Positions 1-7,923 of a stretch of 64,000 bases of DNA are shown here, piece by piece (the first letter of the stretch is position 1; each line of letters begins with the position of its first letter). The position numbers and the translations under genes were made by a program. The notes under the pieces were generated by a model, which made no database searches, was not told the DNA's origin, and saw only the letters and a list, made by a program, of their open reading frames with translations. Source of the DNA: JAOUJD01 sp963726405 (GTDB taxonomy: Bacteria > Pseudomonadota > Gammaproteobacteria > Burkholderiales > Burkholderiaceae_F); the NCBI GenBank assembly GCA_963726405.1, contig CAVSCF010000014.1:62001-126000 (forward strand). The letters are read 5' to 3'.

Positions 1-177
1 AATCGACTTCGGCGGATAGGGAACCAGGATGTGGAGCGGCCACGCGTGGATCTGGGAGGGCATCGAGAAAGCGCGCTCGTCGTCGTAACGGAAGCGCCAG
101 TTGCCATTGAGCGAGATCCAGTCGGGATGCTGCCGTTGCGGCCGCGGGTAGGCAAAGTCCAACTCCATCCCCTCCAT
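1..177 (-). CDS. Glycoside hydrolase family 2-like protein, N-terminal fragment
   Basis: This is the first part of a gene that runs off the left edge of the window. The visible 56-59 residues carry YPRPQ followed by W-SLNG-W-F-YDD, the sugar-binding-domain opening typical of family 2 glycosidases (beta-galactosidase or beta-glucuronidase type). The catalytic TIM barrel lies outside the window, so substrate and activity cannot be judged. Two in-frame ATGs are possible, at 177 and 168; a GGAGGG tract lies immediately before the second, too close to be ideal, so the start is uncertain. The gene is divergent from the next one, with about 120 bp between them. No signal peptide is visible in the part seen. 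Confidence 0.65.
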   Translation of the reverse strand, partial: MEGMELDFAYPRPQRQHPDWISLNGNWRFRYDDERAFSMPSQIHAWPLHILVPYPPKSI

Positions 178-296
178 TTGTCCGTTGGAGGAGACGCGGC
201 GCAAGTTCCATTCCTGTCCGCCTCTCGGGAGCGTGCAGGCGGCAGGCGCGCGCAGGGGGCGCGGTAGCATCGCGGGTCCGTCCACCTCCCACGCTG

Positions 297-1028
297 ATGC
301 ACCCTGCCCGCCCTACGCGGCTTGCCCTGATCGACGTGCTGCGCGGCCTTGCCGTCGCGCAGATGATCGTCTACCACTTCATCTACGACCTCAACTACTT
401 CGGCTGGGTGAAGTTCCGGATGCTGGTCGATCAGCCATGGGTCGGCTGGCGCACGGCGATCGTCACTCAGTTCCTGCTGCTGGTCGGCATCAGCCTCGTG
501 CTGCGGATGTCGTTCAAGCCGGGGCTCGGTGATTTCCTTCGGCGATGGGCCGAGGTGGCCGGCGCCGCGCTGGTGGTCTCCGCCGGAAGCTGGCTCGTGT
601 TCGGGCCCCGCTTCATCTGGTTCGGCATCCTGCACTTCATCGCCGCCGCGCTGCTCCTCGTACGGCCACTGGTGCGGCTCGGCGCCTGGAACCTCGCGCT
701 GGGCGCCGTGGCCCTCACCGCCGGCCTCTTGCTCGCCGACCCCGCCTTCAACGCGACCCCGGCGAACGTCATCGGATTCGTGACGAAGAAGCCGGCCACC
801 GAGGACTACGTACCGCTCTTCCCGTGGATCGCCGCGGTACTCATCGGAGTCGGTCTTGGATCGCTATGGCAGCGCGCCGGATGGCGCGTGCCGTCCGTGC
901 TGGCGCCGCTGGACGCCCATCCGCCGCGACTGCTCCAGCTGCTCGGCACCTGGGCGTTGACGGTCTACCTGGTCCATCAGCCCGTGCTGATGGGCGTGCT
1001 GATGCTGCTCAGGAAGGCCGGGCTGTAG
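297..1028 (+). CDS. DUF1624 / heparan-alpha-glucosaminide N-acetyltransferase-like membrane protein
   Basis: A 243-residue integral membrane protein. It opens with LALIDVLRGLAVAQMIVYHF, the R-G-x-A-x-x-x-M-x-x-x-H pattern of the DUF1624 / YeiB-type acyltransferase superfamily, in which a membrane-embedded His or Arg takes part in moving an acyl group across the membrane. I count about seven hydrophobic segments, and a late segment has the TVYLVHQP pattern common near the C-terminus of this superfamily. The length matches the short bacterial members. The acceptor substrate is unknown. It lies head-to-head with the glycosidase fragment and converges on the CDF exporter with only 10 bp between stop codons. 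Confidence 0.75.
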   Translation: MHPARPTRLALIDVLRGLAVAQMIVYHFIYDLNYFGWVKFRMLVDQPWVGWRTAIVTQFLLLVGISLVLRMSFKPGLGDFLRRWAEVAGAALVVSAGSWLVFGPRFIWFGILHFIAAALLLVRPLVRLGAWNLALGAVALTAGLLLADPAFNATPANVIGFVTKKPATEDYVPLFPWIAAVLIGVGLGSLWQRAGWRVPSVLAPLDAHPPRLLQLLGTWALTVYLVHQPVLMGVLMLLRKAGL

Positions 1029-1038
1029 GCAGCGGGGC

Positions 1039-1998
1039 TCAGCGGGTCCGCTGCTCGGCCCGTACCGCGACCGACGGCACGGGCGGTTCGCGCCGCAGCC
1101 ATTCCGGTTGCAGCGTGATGTGGTCGATCTTGAAGTCGCGCCGGAGCACCAGCCGCGCATGGTGCAGGATCACCGGCCAGCGCTCGATGTCGTCCACGAG
1201 GACGTGGGCCGATAGCGCTGACTTGCCCGGCACCATCGACCACACGTGCAGGTCGTGGACGGAAAGCACCCCCGGCAGCTGGGCCAGGGTGCCCCCCACG
1301 CGGCTGTAGTCGACGCCTTCGGGGACGCTGTCCAGCAGGACCAGCGTCGTTTCGCGCAGCACGCCGAACGTCGAACGCAGGATGAGGCCGCCGACCAGCA
1401 TCGACAGCAGCGGGTCGACCACCAGCGGGCCACCGAAGTAGATGATGATGCCCGCTGCGATCGCCGCGACCGATCCAAGCAGGTCGCCCATCACGTGGAT
1501 GAACGCGGAGCGCGTGTTGACGTTATCCCTGTCGCGCGAAAGCGACCACGCGACAAGGATGTTGACGGTCAGACCGACGAAGGCAATCGCGAAGACGCCG
1601 AGTCCCTTGACGGGCACCGGCGTGCTAATGCGGTCGAACGCCTCGACGAAGATCCACACCACGACCGCGAGCATCGCGATCGCGTTGACGAACGCCGCGA
1701 TCACCTCGACTCGCGCCAGGCCGAACGAGTGCCGGTCGGACACCGGGCGCCGGGCGATGATGTTCGCGGCGAGCGCGAACAGCAGCGCGGCGGAGTCGGT
1801 TGCCATGTGCCCCGCATCCGCGAGCAGCGCCAGCGATCCCGACCACAGCCCCCCGAACAGCTCGACCAGCGCGTAGCCGAAGGTCAGCGCGACCGCAATG
1901 CCGAGCGCATTGCTCCGCGCGGCGGGCGAGCGATGGCCGTAATGGCTGTCGCCGCGCCCGTGCTCGGTCAGATGGTTGTGACCATGCCCGGCGCTCAT
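1039..1998 (-). CDS. Cation diffusion facilitator family metal exporter (CzcD/ZitB-like)
   Basis: A 319-residue CDF antiporter that probably exports Zn2+, Co2+ or Cd2+ from the cytoplasm in exchange for protons. The N-terminus is His-rich (HGHNH, HYGH). Six membrane segments follow, with the metal-site signatures ADAGHMATD in TM2 (about residues 80-88) and HVMGD in TM5. The C-terminal cytoplasmic domain (about 210-300) contains DLHVWSM, a typical regulatory-domain motif. These features place it in the CzcD/ZitB branch; metal specificity cannot be read reliably. It stands apart from an efflux RND system, so it looks like a stand-alone housekeeping exporter. It starts at the ATG at 1998. Confidence 0.9.
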   Translation of the reverse strand: MSAGHGHNHLTEHGRGDSHYGHRSPAARSNALGIAVALTFGYALVELFGGLWSGSLALLADAGHMATDSAALLFALAANIIARRPVSDRHSFGLARVEVIAAFVNAIAMLAVVVWIFVEAFDRISTPVPVKGLGVFAIAFVGLTVNILVAWSLSRDRDNVNTRSAFIHVMGDLLGSVAAIAAGIIIYFGGPLVVDPLLSMLVGGLILRSTFGVLRETTLVLLDSVPEGVDYSRVGGTLAQLPGVLSVHDLHVWSMVPGKSALSAHVLVDDIERWPVILHHARLVLRRDFKIDHITLQPEWLRREPPVPSVAVRAEQRTR

Positions 1999-2017
1999 CG
2001 CGCCTCCTGCGTGTCGG

Positions 2018-2668
2018 TCAAGCCGGCACGTTCAGGTGGGACAGGTGCACATGACAGCCGGTCTTGAGGCGGATTTCCTCTGCCGTGACGCCGGGAGCCA
2101 GTTCGACGCCCTTGAGTCCATCGGGCGTCACGTCGAACACACCGAGGTCGGTGACGAGGCGGTTCACCACGCCCTTGCCGGTCAGCGGCAGCGTGCATTC
2201 CTGCAGGATCTTGTGCTCGCCGTTCTTCGCGCAGTGCTCCATCAGCACGACCACGCGCTCGACGCCGGCCACGAGATCCATCGCGCCGCCCATGCCCTTG
2301 ACGAGCTTGCCCGGGATCATCCAGTTGGCAAGGTCGCCCTTGTCGCTCACCTGCATCGCGCCGAGGATGGCCAGGTTGATGTGGCCGCCGCGGATCATCG
2401 CGAACGAGTCCGCGCTCGAGAAGAAGCTGGACCCCGGCAGGGCCGTCACGAGCTGCTTGCCGGCGTTGATGAGGTCAGGATCGACCTCGCTCTCGAGCGG
2501 GAACGGGCCGATTCCCATCAGGCCGTTTTCCGACTGCAGCATCACGTGGATGCCCGCCGGGATGTAGTTCGCCACCAGCGTCGGCAGGCCGATGCCGAGG
2601 TTGACGTAAAAGCCGTCCTGCAATTCCCGGGCGGCACGCGCCGCCATCTCTTCACGGTTCCAGGGCAT
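2018..2668 (-). CDS. scoB: 3-oxoacid CoA-transferase subunit B
   Basis: The beta subunit (216 aa) of succinyl-CoA:3-oxoacid CoA-transferase, which moves CoA between succinyl-CoA and acetoacetate or related 3-oxoacids. The catalytic glutamate sits in SENGLMG (about residue 47), the site of the covalent glutamyl-CoA thioester. The length and the N-terminal NREEMAARAARE are typical. It follows scoA with a 9-bp gap, so the two are one transcription unit and should form the alpha-beta heteromer. Nearby thioesterase, SDR and ETF-QO genes fit ketone-body or fatty-acid catabolism. AtoA/PcaJ-type transferases are close relatives, but no aromatic-degradation genes lie nearby. Confidence 0.92.
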   Translation of the reverse strand: MPWNREEMAARAARELQDGFYVNLGIGLPTLVANYIPAGIHVMLQSENGLMGIGPFPLESEVDPDLINAGKQLVTALPGSSFFSSADSFAMIRGGHINLAILGAMQVSDKGDLANWMIPGKLVKGMGGAMDLVAGVERVVVLMEHCAKNGEHKILQECTLPLTGKGVVNRLVTDLGVFDVTPDGLKGVELAPGVTAEEIRLKTGCHVHLSHLNVPA

Positions 2669-2677
2669 TCGTTTCTC

Positions 2678-3388
2678 CTACTTGGCGCGGACGGTGCGGT
2701 TCTCGATGCGCTTCTCGGGCGTCGCATTGAGCACGAGGCGCTGCACGAACACGCCGGGCGTGTGGATGTTGTCGGCCTCGAGCGCGCCGTTCTCGACGAT
2801 TTCCTCGACTTCGACCACGGTCACCTTGCCGCACATGGCGACGACCGGATTGAAGTTGCGGGAAGTCTTGCGGAACACGAGGTTGCCCTCCTTGTCCGCC
2901 TTCCACGCTTTCACGAGCGAAACATCGGCGCGGATCGAGCGCTCCATCACGTATTCCTTGCCTCCCCATACGCCGTCGAAGACCTGGGTCGGCTTGCCGT
3001 CGGCGACGATGGTGCCAACCCCCGTGCGGGTGAAGAACGCGGGAATGCCGGCGCCCCCGGCGCGCATGCGCTCGGCGAGCGTGCCCTGCGGCGTGAATTC
3101 GAGTTCGAGTTCGCCCGACAGGAACTGGCGTTCGAACTCCTTGTTCTCGCCGACGTACGACGAAATCATCTTGCGGATCTGGCGCGTCGTCAGCAGCAGG
3201 CCGAGGCCGAAGCCGTCGACGCCCGCGTTGTTGCTGACGCAGGTCAGGTTCTTGACACCCGTGTCGCGCAATGCGGCGATCAGCGCCTCCGGAATGCCGC
3301 ACAGGCCGAAGCCGCCGACGGCGATCGTCTGGCCATCCTTCACCACGTCGGCGAGCGCAGCCGCTGCCGAGGGGTACACCTTGTTCAT
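2678..3388 (-). CDS. scoA: 3-oxoacid CoA-transferase subunit A
   Basis: The alpha subunit (236 aa) of the CoA-transferase, carrying the CoA-binding glycine-rich motif GGFGLCGIPEALI near residues 25-38 and the VSNNAG segment that follows. It is the promoter-proximal gene of the scoA-scoB pair on the minus strand. The family is cytoplasmic and works only with subunit B. The upstream neighbour is the thioesterase remnant, 31 bp away, so the thioesterase, scoA and scoB could be cotranscribed. I see no frameshift or missing region. Confidence 0.92.
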   Translation of the reverse strand: MNKVYPSAAAALADVVKDGQTIAVGGFGLCGIPEALIAALRDTGVKNLTCVSNNAGVDGFGLGLLLTTRQIRKMISSYVGENKEFERQFLSGELELEFTPQGTLAERMRAGGAGIPAFFTRTGVGTIVADGKPTQVFDGVWGGKEYVMERSIRADVSLVKAWKADKEGNLVFRKTSRNFNPVVAMCGKVTVVEVEEIVENGALEADNIHTPGVFVQRLVLNATPEKRIENRTVRAK

Positions 3389-3419
3389 CGTCCCTCCCGC
3401 ATTACGAAGCCTGTGGATT

Positions 3420-3840
3420 TTAAGTGATCGCCTGCCGAACGCGGTCGGGCCACGGCAGCGACTTCCCAGCCTCGTAGTCGTACCACACCAGGACGCTGCG
3501 CCCCGTGGCGTAGGTCACGCCGGGCTCACCTTTCTTCTCGATCTCGAGCGACATCTCGACGCTCGAGCGGCCGATGCGCGTCACGGTTTGCCGCACCAGC
3601 GCGACCCCCGGATAAGTCATGGCCCGCACGAAGTCGCAGGACACGTGCGCCAGGATGCACGCCTCTCCCGTGGGCAGGGTCGGCAGGTTGAACTGGCCGG
3701 AACCACTGGATCCGCGCCTCTTCCATCAGGCGGAAATACATCACGTTGTTGAGATGAGCCATGGCGTCCATGTCGCCCCACCTCAACGGCACCTCGAGCA
3801 CAAAGTCCTTCACGCTTGCCCTTCCCGTCCTGGACGCCAT
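3420..3840 (-). pseudogene. Acyl-CoA thioesterase (4-hydroxybenzoyl-CoA thioesterase/YbgC type), frameshifted
   Basis: A hotdog-fold thioesterase read in two frames. From the ATG at 3840 the first frame gives VPLRWGDMDAMAHLNNVMYF, the active-site signature of this family (catalytic Asp in WGDMDAMAHLNN), up to about position 3700. The remainder (QFNLPTLPTGEACILAHVSCD... to the stop at 3420) is in the other frame. Removing one base in the GGCCGG at 3695-3700 restores a 139-residue protein, the normal family length. So this is either a real one-base insertion or a sequencing error. The first 25 codons lie in the last unit of a tandem repeat (next entry). It would hydrolyse acyl-CoA in the cytoplasm. 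The adjacent SDR gene is cooriented upstream. Confidence 0.8.
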
Positions 3841-4152
3841 GGCGCAAAGCGCCTCATGTGGAACGCCTGCGGCGTTGCGTCCATGTCGCCCCACCTCAAC
3901 GGCACCTCGAGCACAAAGTCCTTCACGCTTGCCCTTCCCGTCCTGGACGCCATGGCGCAAGCGCCTCATGTGGAACGCCTGCGGCGTTGCGTCCATGTCG
4001 CCCCACCTCAACGGGACCTCGAGTACAAAGTCTTTCACGCCTGCCGCCCCCGTCCTCGACGCCATGGCCCACGGGACCGTATGGGCAACGCCTTCGGCGC
4101 CGCGTCCATGTCCCCCCACCTCAGCGGAACCCCGAGCACGAAGTCCTTCACC
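3764..4152 (-). repeat. Tandem repeat of the thioesterase start region, about 3.5 units of 112-113 bp
   Basis: Units run 3764-3876 (113 bp), 3877-3988 (112 bp), 3989-4101 (113 bp) and a partial, diverged unit 4102-4152. On the minus strand each complete unit holds an ATG (3840, 3953, 4065), about 25 codons of the thioesterase N-terminus (MASRTG...VKDFVLEVPLRWGDMDA) and a linker of about 36 nt. The linkers of the two newest units contain two tiny hairpins, AACGCC-GCA-GGCGTT and GGCGC-TTT-GCGCC. The units nearest the gene are almost identical; the one beside the SDR stop codon is the most diverged and lacks a start codon. Because 113+112 is divisible by 3, the ATG at 4065 is in frame with the real gene start, giving a 75-codon extension option. 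Confidence 0.9.
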
Positions 4153-4159
4153 GAATCCT

Positions 4160-4930
4160 CTACGCGACCGACAGCCCGTCGTCGGCGGTGAGCACGGCCC
4201 CGTTGATGAACTGCGACTCGTCGGCAACGAGCAGCAGCAGCGCACCGTCGAGGTCTTCGGGCTTGCCGACGCGCCTGCGCGGCAGCATGTGGATCAGCTT
4301 CTGCCCCGCCTCCGTGTCCCAGTGCGCGTCGTTGATCTCGGTTCGGATGTAGCCCGGGCACAGGGCGTTGACATTGATGCCGTAGCGTCCCCACTCCAGC
4401 GCCTGCGCCTTCGTCATCTGGATGACGGCGGCCTTGCTGATGCAGTACACGCCGATCTGCGGCAGCACCTGCAGGCCGGCGACCGACGCGATGTTGACGA
4501 TGCGGCCGCGAAAGTCAGCCTGTCCCTTGGCCCGCGTGATCATCCGGCGCGCCACCTCGCTGGCGACGAAGAACGCGCCTTTCAGGTTGGTATCGAGCAC
4601 GATGTCGAAGTCGACCGGAGTCACATCGATCAGGCGCTGGGTGGTCGACACCCCGGAATTGTTGACCAGGATGTCGATCGGGCCGACCTCCCGTTCGGCC
4701 TGGTCCACCGCGTGCCGGATCGAGTCTTGCTCCGTGACGTCCAGCGGAACGACGTGGGCCGCGCCGCCAGCCGCTTCGATTTCCGCGCGCAGGTCCTTTA
4801 GACGTTCGACGCGGCGCGCCGCCAGGACCGTCAACGCGCCATTGGCCGCCAGGACACGCGCGAACCGTGCGCCCAGTCCACTGCTCGCACCGGTCACCAG
4901 GGCTACTTTTTCCTTCAGATTGGTTCTCAT
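4160..4930 (-). CDS. SDR family NAD(P)-dependent oxidoreductase
   Basis: A classical short-chain dehydrogenase of about 256 residues. The nucleotide-binding motif is TGASSGLG near residues 13-20; then come NNSG, the catalytic Ser region NIASVAG, and YCISK for the Tyr-x-x-x-Lys pair. The closing FINGAVLTADDG is typical of FabG-like members. I start it at the ATG at 4930 rather than at the longer option at 5008, because the Rossmann motif then sits at the usual distance from the N-terminus and a GGAG precedes it. The substrate is unknown; the position beside thioesterase, CoA-transferase and ETF-QO genes suggests an acyl-chain or hydroxyacyl substrate (inference). Confidence 0.88.
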   Translation of the reverse strand: MRTNLKEKVALVTGASSGLGARFARVLAANGALTVLAARRVERLKDLRAEIEAAGGAAHVVPLDVTEQDSIRHAVDQAEREVGPIDILVNNSGVSTTQRLIDVTPVDFDIVLDTNLKGAFFVASEVARRMITRAKGQADFRGRIVNIASVAGLQVLPQIGVYCISKAAVIQMTKAQALEWGRYGINVNALCPGYIRTEINDAHWDTEAGQKLIHMLPRRRVGKPEDLDGALLLLVADESQFINGAVLTADDGLSVA

Positions 4931-5031
4931 TGCCGCGCTCCGCTCTGCTCCGAGGATGATCGCACAGTCGATTGCGGCCTCTAACCGATCTCCGGGACAA
5001 TCTGCCAAAACGAGGAACGAAGAGGAGCGTC

Positions 5032-6693
5032 ATGGCGGACAGCCAGCAGGTCGAGCGCGAAGCGATGGAATACGACGTCGTCGTCGTCGGTGGAGGGCCG
5101 GCGGGACTCGCGGCGGCCATCCGGGTCAAGCAACGTGCGGCCGAGGCCGGACGCGAAATCTCCGTATGCGTACTGGAAAAAGGCTCCGAGATCGGCGCGC
5201 ACATCCTGTCCGGCGCGGTGATGGATCCGATCGCACTGAACGAACTGTTCCCGAACTGGCGGGAACTCGGGGCGCCGCTCACCACGGAGGTCACCGACGA
5301 CGTCTTCCTGGTCCTTTCGGAAACATCGGCGAATGAAGTGCCGCACTCCATCGTTCCGGCGGCGCTCACGAATCCCGGTTTCTACACGGGCAGCCTGGGC
5401 AACCTGGTCCGATGGATGGGCCAGCAGGCCGAGGGGCTCGGCATCGAGATCTTCCCCGGCTTCGCGGCCGCCGAGGTGCTGTACGACGAGACCGGCGCGG
5501 TCAAGGGTGTGGCCACAGGAAGCATGGGGATCGGCAAGGACGGCCAGCCGACTGCCAGCTTCCAGCCAGGTGTCGAACTGCACGGGAAGTACACCCTGTT
5601 CGCCGAGGGCGCGCGCGGCCATCTCGGCAAGCAGGTCATCGCCAGGTTCCGGCTCGATGAAGGGCGCGACCCGCAGACGTGGGGCATCGGGCTCAAGGAG
5701 ATCTGGGAAGTCCAGCCGGACAAGTTCAAGGCGGGACGCGTCGTGCACACGATCGGCTGGCCGCTGAACGCCGACACCTACGGCGGCGGCTGGATGTACC
5801 ACTTCGGCGAGAACCTGGTGTCGGTCGGGTTCGTCGTCGGGCTCGGTTACAGCAATCCGTACCTGTCGCCCTTCGAGGAGTTCCAGCGCTACAAGACGCA
5901 TCCAGCGATCCGCGCAACGCTCGAAGGCGGCAAGCGGCTGGAATACGGATCGCGCGCGATCAACGCGAGCGGGCTGCAGTCGCTGCCGAAGCTGGTGTTC
6001 CCGGGCGGTGCCCTGATCGGCTGCGACGCGGGGTTCCTCAACGCCCCGCGCATCAAGGGCAGCCACGCCGCTATCAAGAGCGGGATGCTGGCCGCGGACG
6101 CCGCGTTCGAGGCACTCGGAGCCGAGCGGCAGCGGGACGAGCTCACTGCGTATCCGAAGGCGTTCGAGTCAAGCTGGCTGCACGACGAACTGCATCGCGC
6201 CCGCAACTTCAAGCCGCTGCTCGACAAAGGCCTCTACTGGGGCGGCTTCCTGTTCGGCATCGACCAGATCGTGTTTCGCGGCAAGGCGCCCTGGACGCTC
6301 CATCGCAAGTTCGCCGACCACGAAAAACTGAAGCCCGCGTCGGAGTGCCCGCGCATCGAGTATCCGAAGCCCGACGGCACGCTGACCTTCGACCGCCTGT
6401 CCTCGGTGTATCTGGCGAACACCAACCACGAGGAAAACCAGCCGGCGCACCTGACGCTGAAGGATGCCGCGGTGCCGACGGCGATCAACCTGCCGATCTA
6501 CGCCGGACCGGAACAGCGGTACTGTCCGGCGGGCGTGTATGAATTCGTCAAGGGCGACGACGGTCGCGAGAAGCTCCAGATCAATTTCCAGAACTGCGTG
6601 CACTGCAAGACCTGCGACATCAAGGACCCCACGCAGAACATCGTGTGGGTGACGCCCGAAGGCGGTGGCGGGCCGAACTACACGAACATGTAG
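5032..6693 (+). CDS. Electron transfer flavoprotein-ubiquinone oxidoreductase
   Basis: ETF-QO (553 aa) passes electrons from reduced ETF, loaded by acyl-CoA dehydrogenases, to the quinone pool at the inner membrane. FAD is bound by the N-terminal GGGPAG (residues 20-25) and a later GCDAGFLN segment. The C-terminal 4Fe-4S cluster has its four cysteines in RYCPAG and CVHCKTC, and the ending GGGGPNYTNM is characteristic. The start is the ATG at 5032, preceded by AGAGGAG at 5021-5027. The gene is divergent from the SDR, with about 100 bp between them that should hold both promoters. It is complete and of normal length. Confidence 0.95.
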   Translation: MADSQQVEREAMEYDVVVVGGGPAGLAAAIRVKQRAAEAGREISVCVLEKGSEIGAHILSGAVMDPIALNELFPNWRELGAPLTTEVTDDVFLVLSETSANEVPHSIVPAALTNPGFYTGSLGNLVRWMGQQAEGLGIEIFPGFAAAEVLYDETGAVKGVATGSMGIGKDGQPTASFQPGVELHGKYTLFAEGARGHLGKQVIARFRLDEGRDPQTWGIGLKEIWEVQPDKFKAGRVVHTIGWPLNADTYGGGWMYHFGENLVSVGFVVGLGYSNPYLSPFEEFQRYKTHPAIRATLEGGKRLEYGSRAINASGLQSLPKLVFPGGALIGCDAGFLNAPRIKGSHAAIKSGMLAADAAFEALGAERQRDELTAYPKAFESSWLHDELHRARNFKPLLDKGLYWGGFLFGIDQIVFRGKAPWTLHRKFADHEKLKPASECPRIEYPKPDGTLTFDRLSSVYLANTNHEENQPAHLTLKDAAVPTAINLPIYAGPEQRYCPAGVYEFVKGDDGREKLQINFQNCVHCKTCDIKDPTQNIVWVTPEGGGGPNYTNM

Positions 6694-6732
6694 CCGACTT
6701 CGCCCTGCACCGGGCCGGTCCGGGACCAGTCG

Positions 6733-7893
6733 ATGAAGAACCTGTACGACGCCGTCGCGCAAGTGATGTCCACCGAGTGGAAGGGGCGCGACGCGGCCGC
6801 CCACCGCCACTCGCGGGCCTTCCGCTGCCGCTGTGGCAACCACATCTTCTTCCGCAATTCCCTGTGCCTGAACTGCAGGACGCCGCTCGGTTACCTGCCC
6901 GAGCGTTCGCAGGTGGTCCCGCTCGACGCCGGCAGTTCGCCCGATCGCTCGCGCGTGCCCGACGATGCGCACGAGTACAAGCGCTGCGCGAACCTCGACA
7001 CGCCGGCGGGATGCAACTGGCTGCTGCCGGCCGACGATCCGCTCGACTTCTGCGTGGCCTGCCGGCTGAACCGCACGATCCCGAACCTGGATGACGTGGA
7101 GAACCAGCTCTACTGGGCCGCCATCGAAGTGGCGAAGCGTCGCCTCGTGTCCCAGTTGCTGTCGCTCGGCCTGCCCGTGAAGTCGAAGCTCAACGAGGAT
7201 CGGGAGCGCGGCGTCATGTTCGACTTCCTGCGGTCCCCACCCGGCGGCCCGCCGGTGATGACCGGACACACCAACGGACTCATCACGCTGAACGTCGAGG
7301 AAGCCGACGACGCGAAGCGCGAAAGGATCCGCCTGTCCATGCACGAGCCGTATCGGACCCTGCTCGGCCACTTTCGACACGAGATCGGCCATTACTACTG
7401 GGACCGCCTCGTCCGGGACTCGGGGTGGGTGGGTCCGTTCCGAAGCCTCTTCGGCGACGATCGTCAGGACTATTCCGCCGCGCTGCGCGCGAACTACGAA
7501 AACGGCCCGCCGTCGGACTGGACACAGCGTTACATCAGCGCGTACGCGTCGACTCACCCGTGGGAGGACTGGGCGGAAACCTGGGCCCACTACCTTCACG
7601 TCGTGGACAGTCTCGGCACCGCGCTGGGCTTCGGCCTCGACGCCGACGACCTCGAGGCGCACGCCGTGCCGTTCACCCGCGCGGATCTCTATGCGCCCGA
7701 TGACCCGGACGCTGACCGCTTCCTCAACCTCGTGAACGGCTGGATCGAGATGACGATGGTCCTCAACGAACTCGCCCGCAGCATGGGGCTGCCCGATTTC
7801 TATCCGTTCGTGATGTCGCGCCCGGTGGTCTCCAAGCTGCAGTTCGTGCACCTCGTCGTGCGCGACGCGCGCGAGGCGCAGGCAGCATCCTGA
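6733..7893 (+). CDS. Putative zinc-binding metallopeptidase (Peptidase_Mx family)
   Basis: A 386-residue protein with an N-terminal zinc-ribbon-like region (CRCG, CLNC near residues 35-55; then CANL and CVAC near 75-115) and a gluzincin-like motif HFRHEIGHYYWD near residue 215, where HExxH supplies the zinc ligands and catalytic Glu. Further conserved acidic positions (WEDWAETWAHY) fit the third-ligand region. The architecture matches the bacterial putative zinc-binding metallopeptidase family; no substrate is known. No signal peptide is visible, so it should be cytoplasmic. It follows ETF-QO by 39 bp and may be cotranscribed with it. Confidence 0.85.
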   Translation: MKNLYDAVAQVMSTEWKGRDAAAHRHSRAFRCRCGNHIFFRNSLCLNCRTPLGYLPERSQVVPLDAGSSPDRSRVPDDAHEYKRCANLDTPAGCNWLLPADDPLDFCVACRLNRTIPNLDDVENQLYWAAIEVAKRRLVSQLLSLGLPVKSKLNEDRERGVMFDFLRSPPGGPPVMTGHTNGLITLNVEEADDAKRERIRLSMHEPYRTLLGHFRHEIGHYYWDRLVRDSGWVGPFRSLFGDDRQDYSAALRANYENGPPSDWTQRYISAYASTHPWEDWAETWAHYLHVVDSLGTALGFGLDADDLEAHAVPFTRADLYAPDDPDADRFLNLVNGWIEMTMVLNELARSMGLPDFYPFVMSRPVVSKLQFVHLVVRDAREAQAAS

Positions 7894-7923
7894 GGAGCAA
7901 ACCGCGGCGACCCGGTCGAGAAC

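Noticed and set aside
2036..3427. Plus-strand reading frame of 463 codons opposite scoA and scoB
   Set aside because: The composition (His/Arg/Asp-rich) is an antisense artefact; scoA and scoB on the minus strand have intact catalytic motifs.
3764..4152. CRISPR-like array at the thioesterase start
   Set aside because: Units are 112-113 bp, nearly identical along their whole length, with no unique spacers, and they encode the thioesterase N-terminus. No cas genes are present.
4931..5008. Longer start of the SDR gene (26 extra residues)
   Set aside because: It pushes the Rossmann motif too far from the N-terminus and overlaps the likely promoter region shared with the ETF-QO gene.
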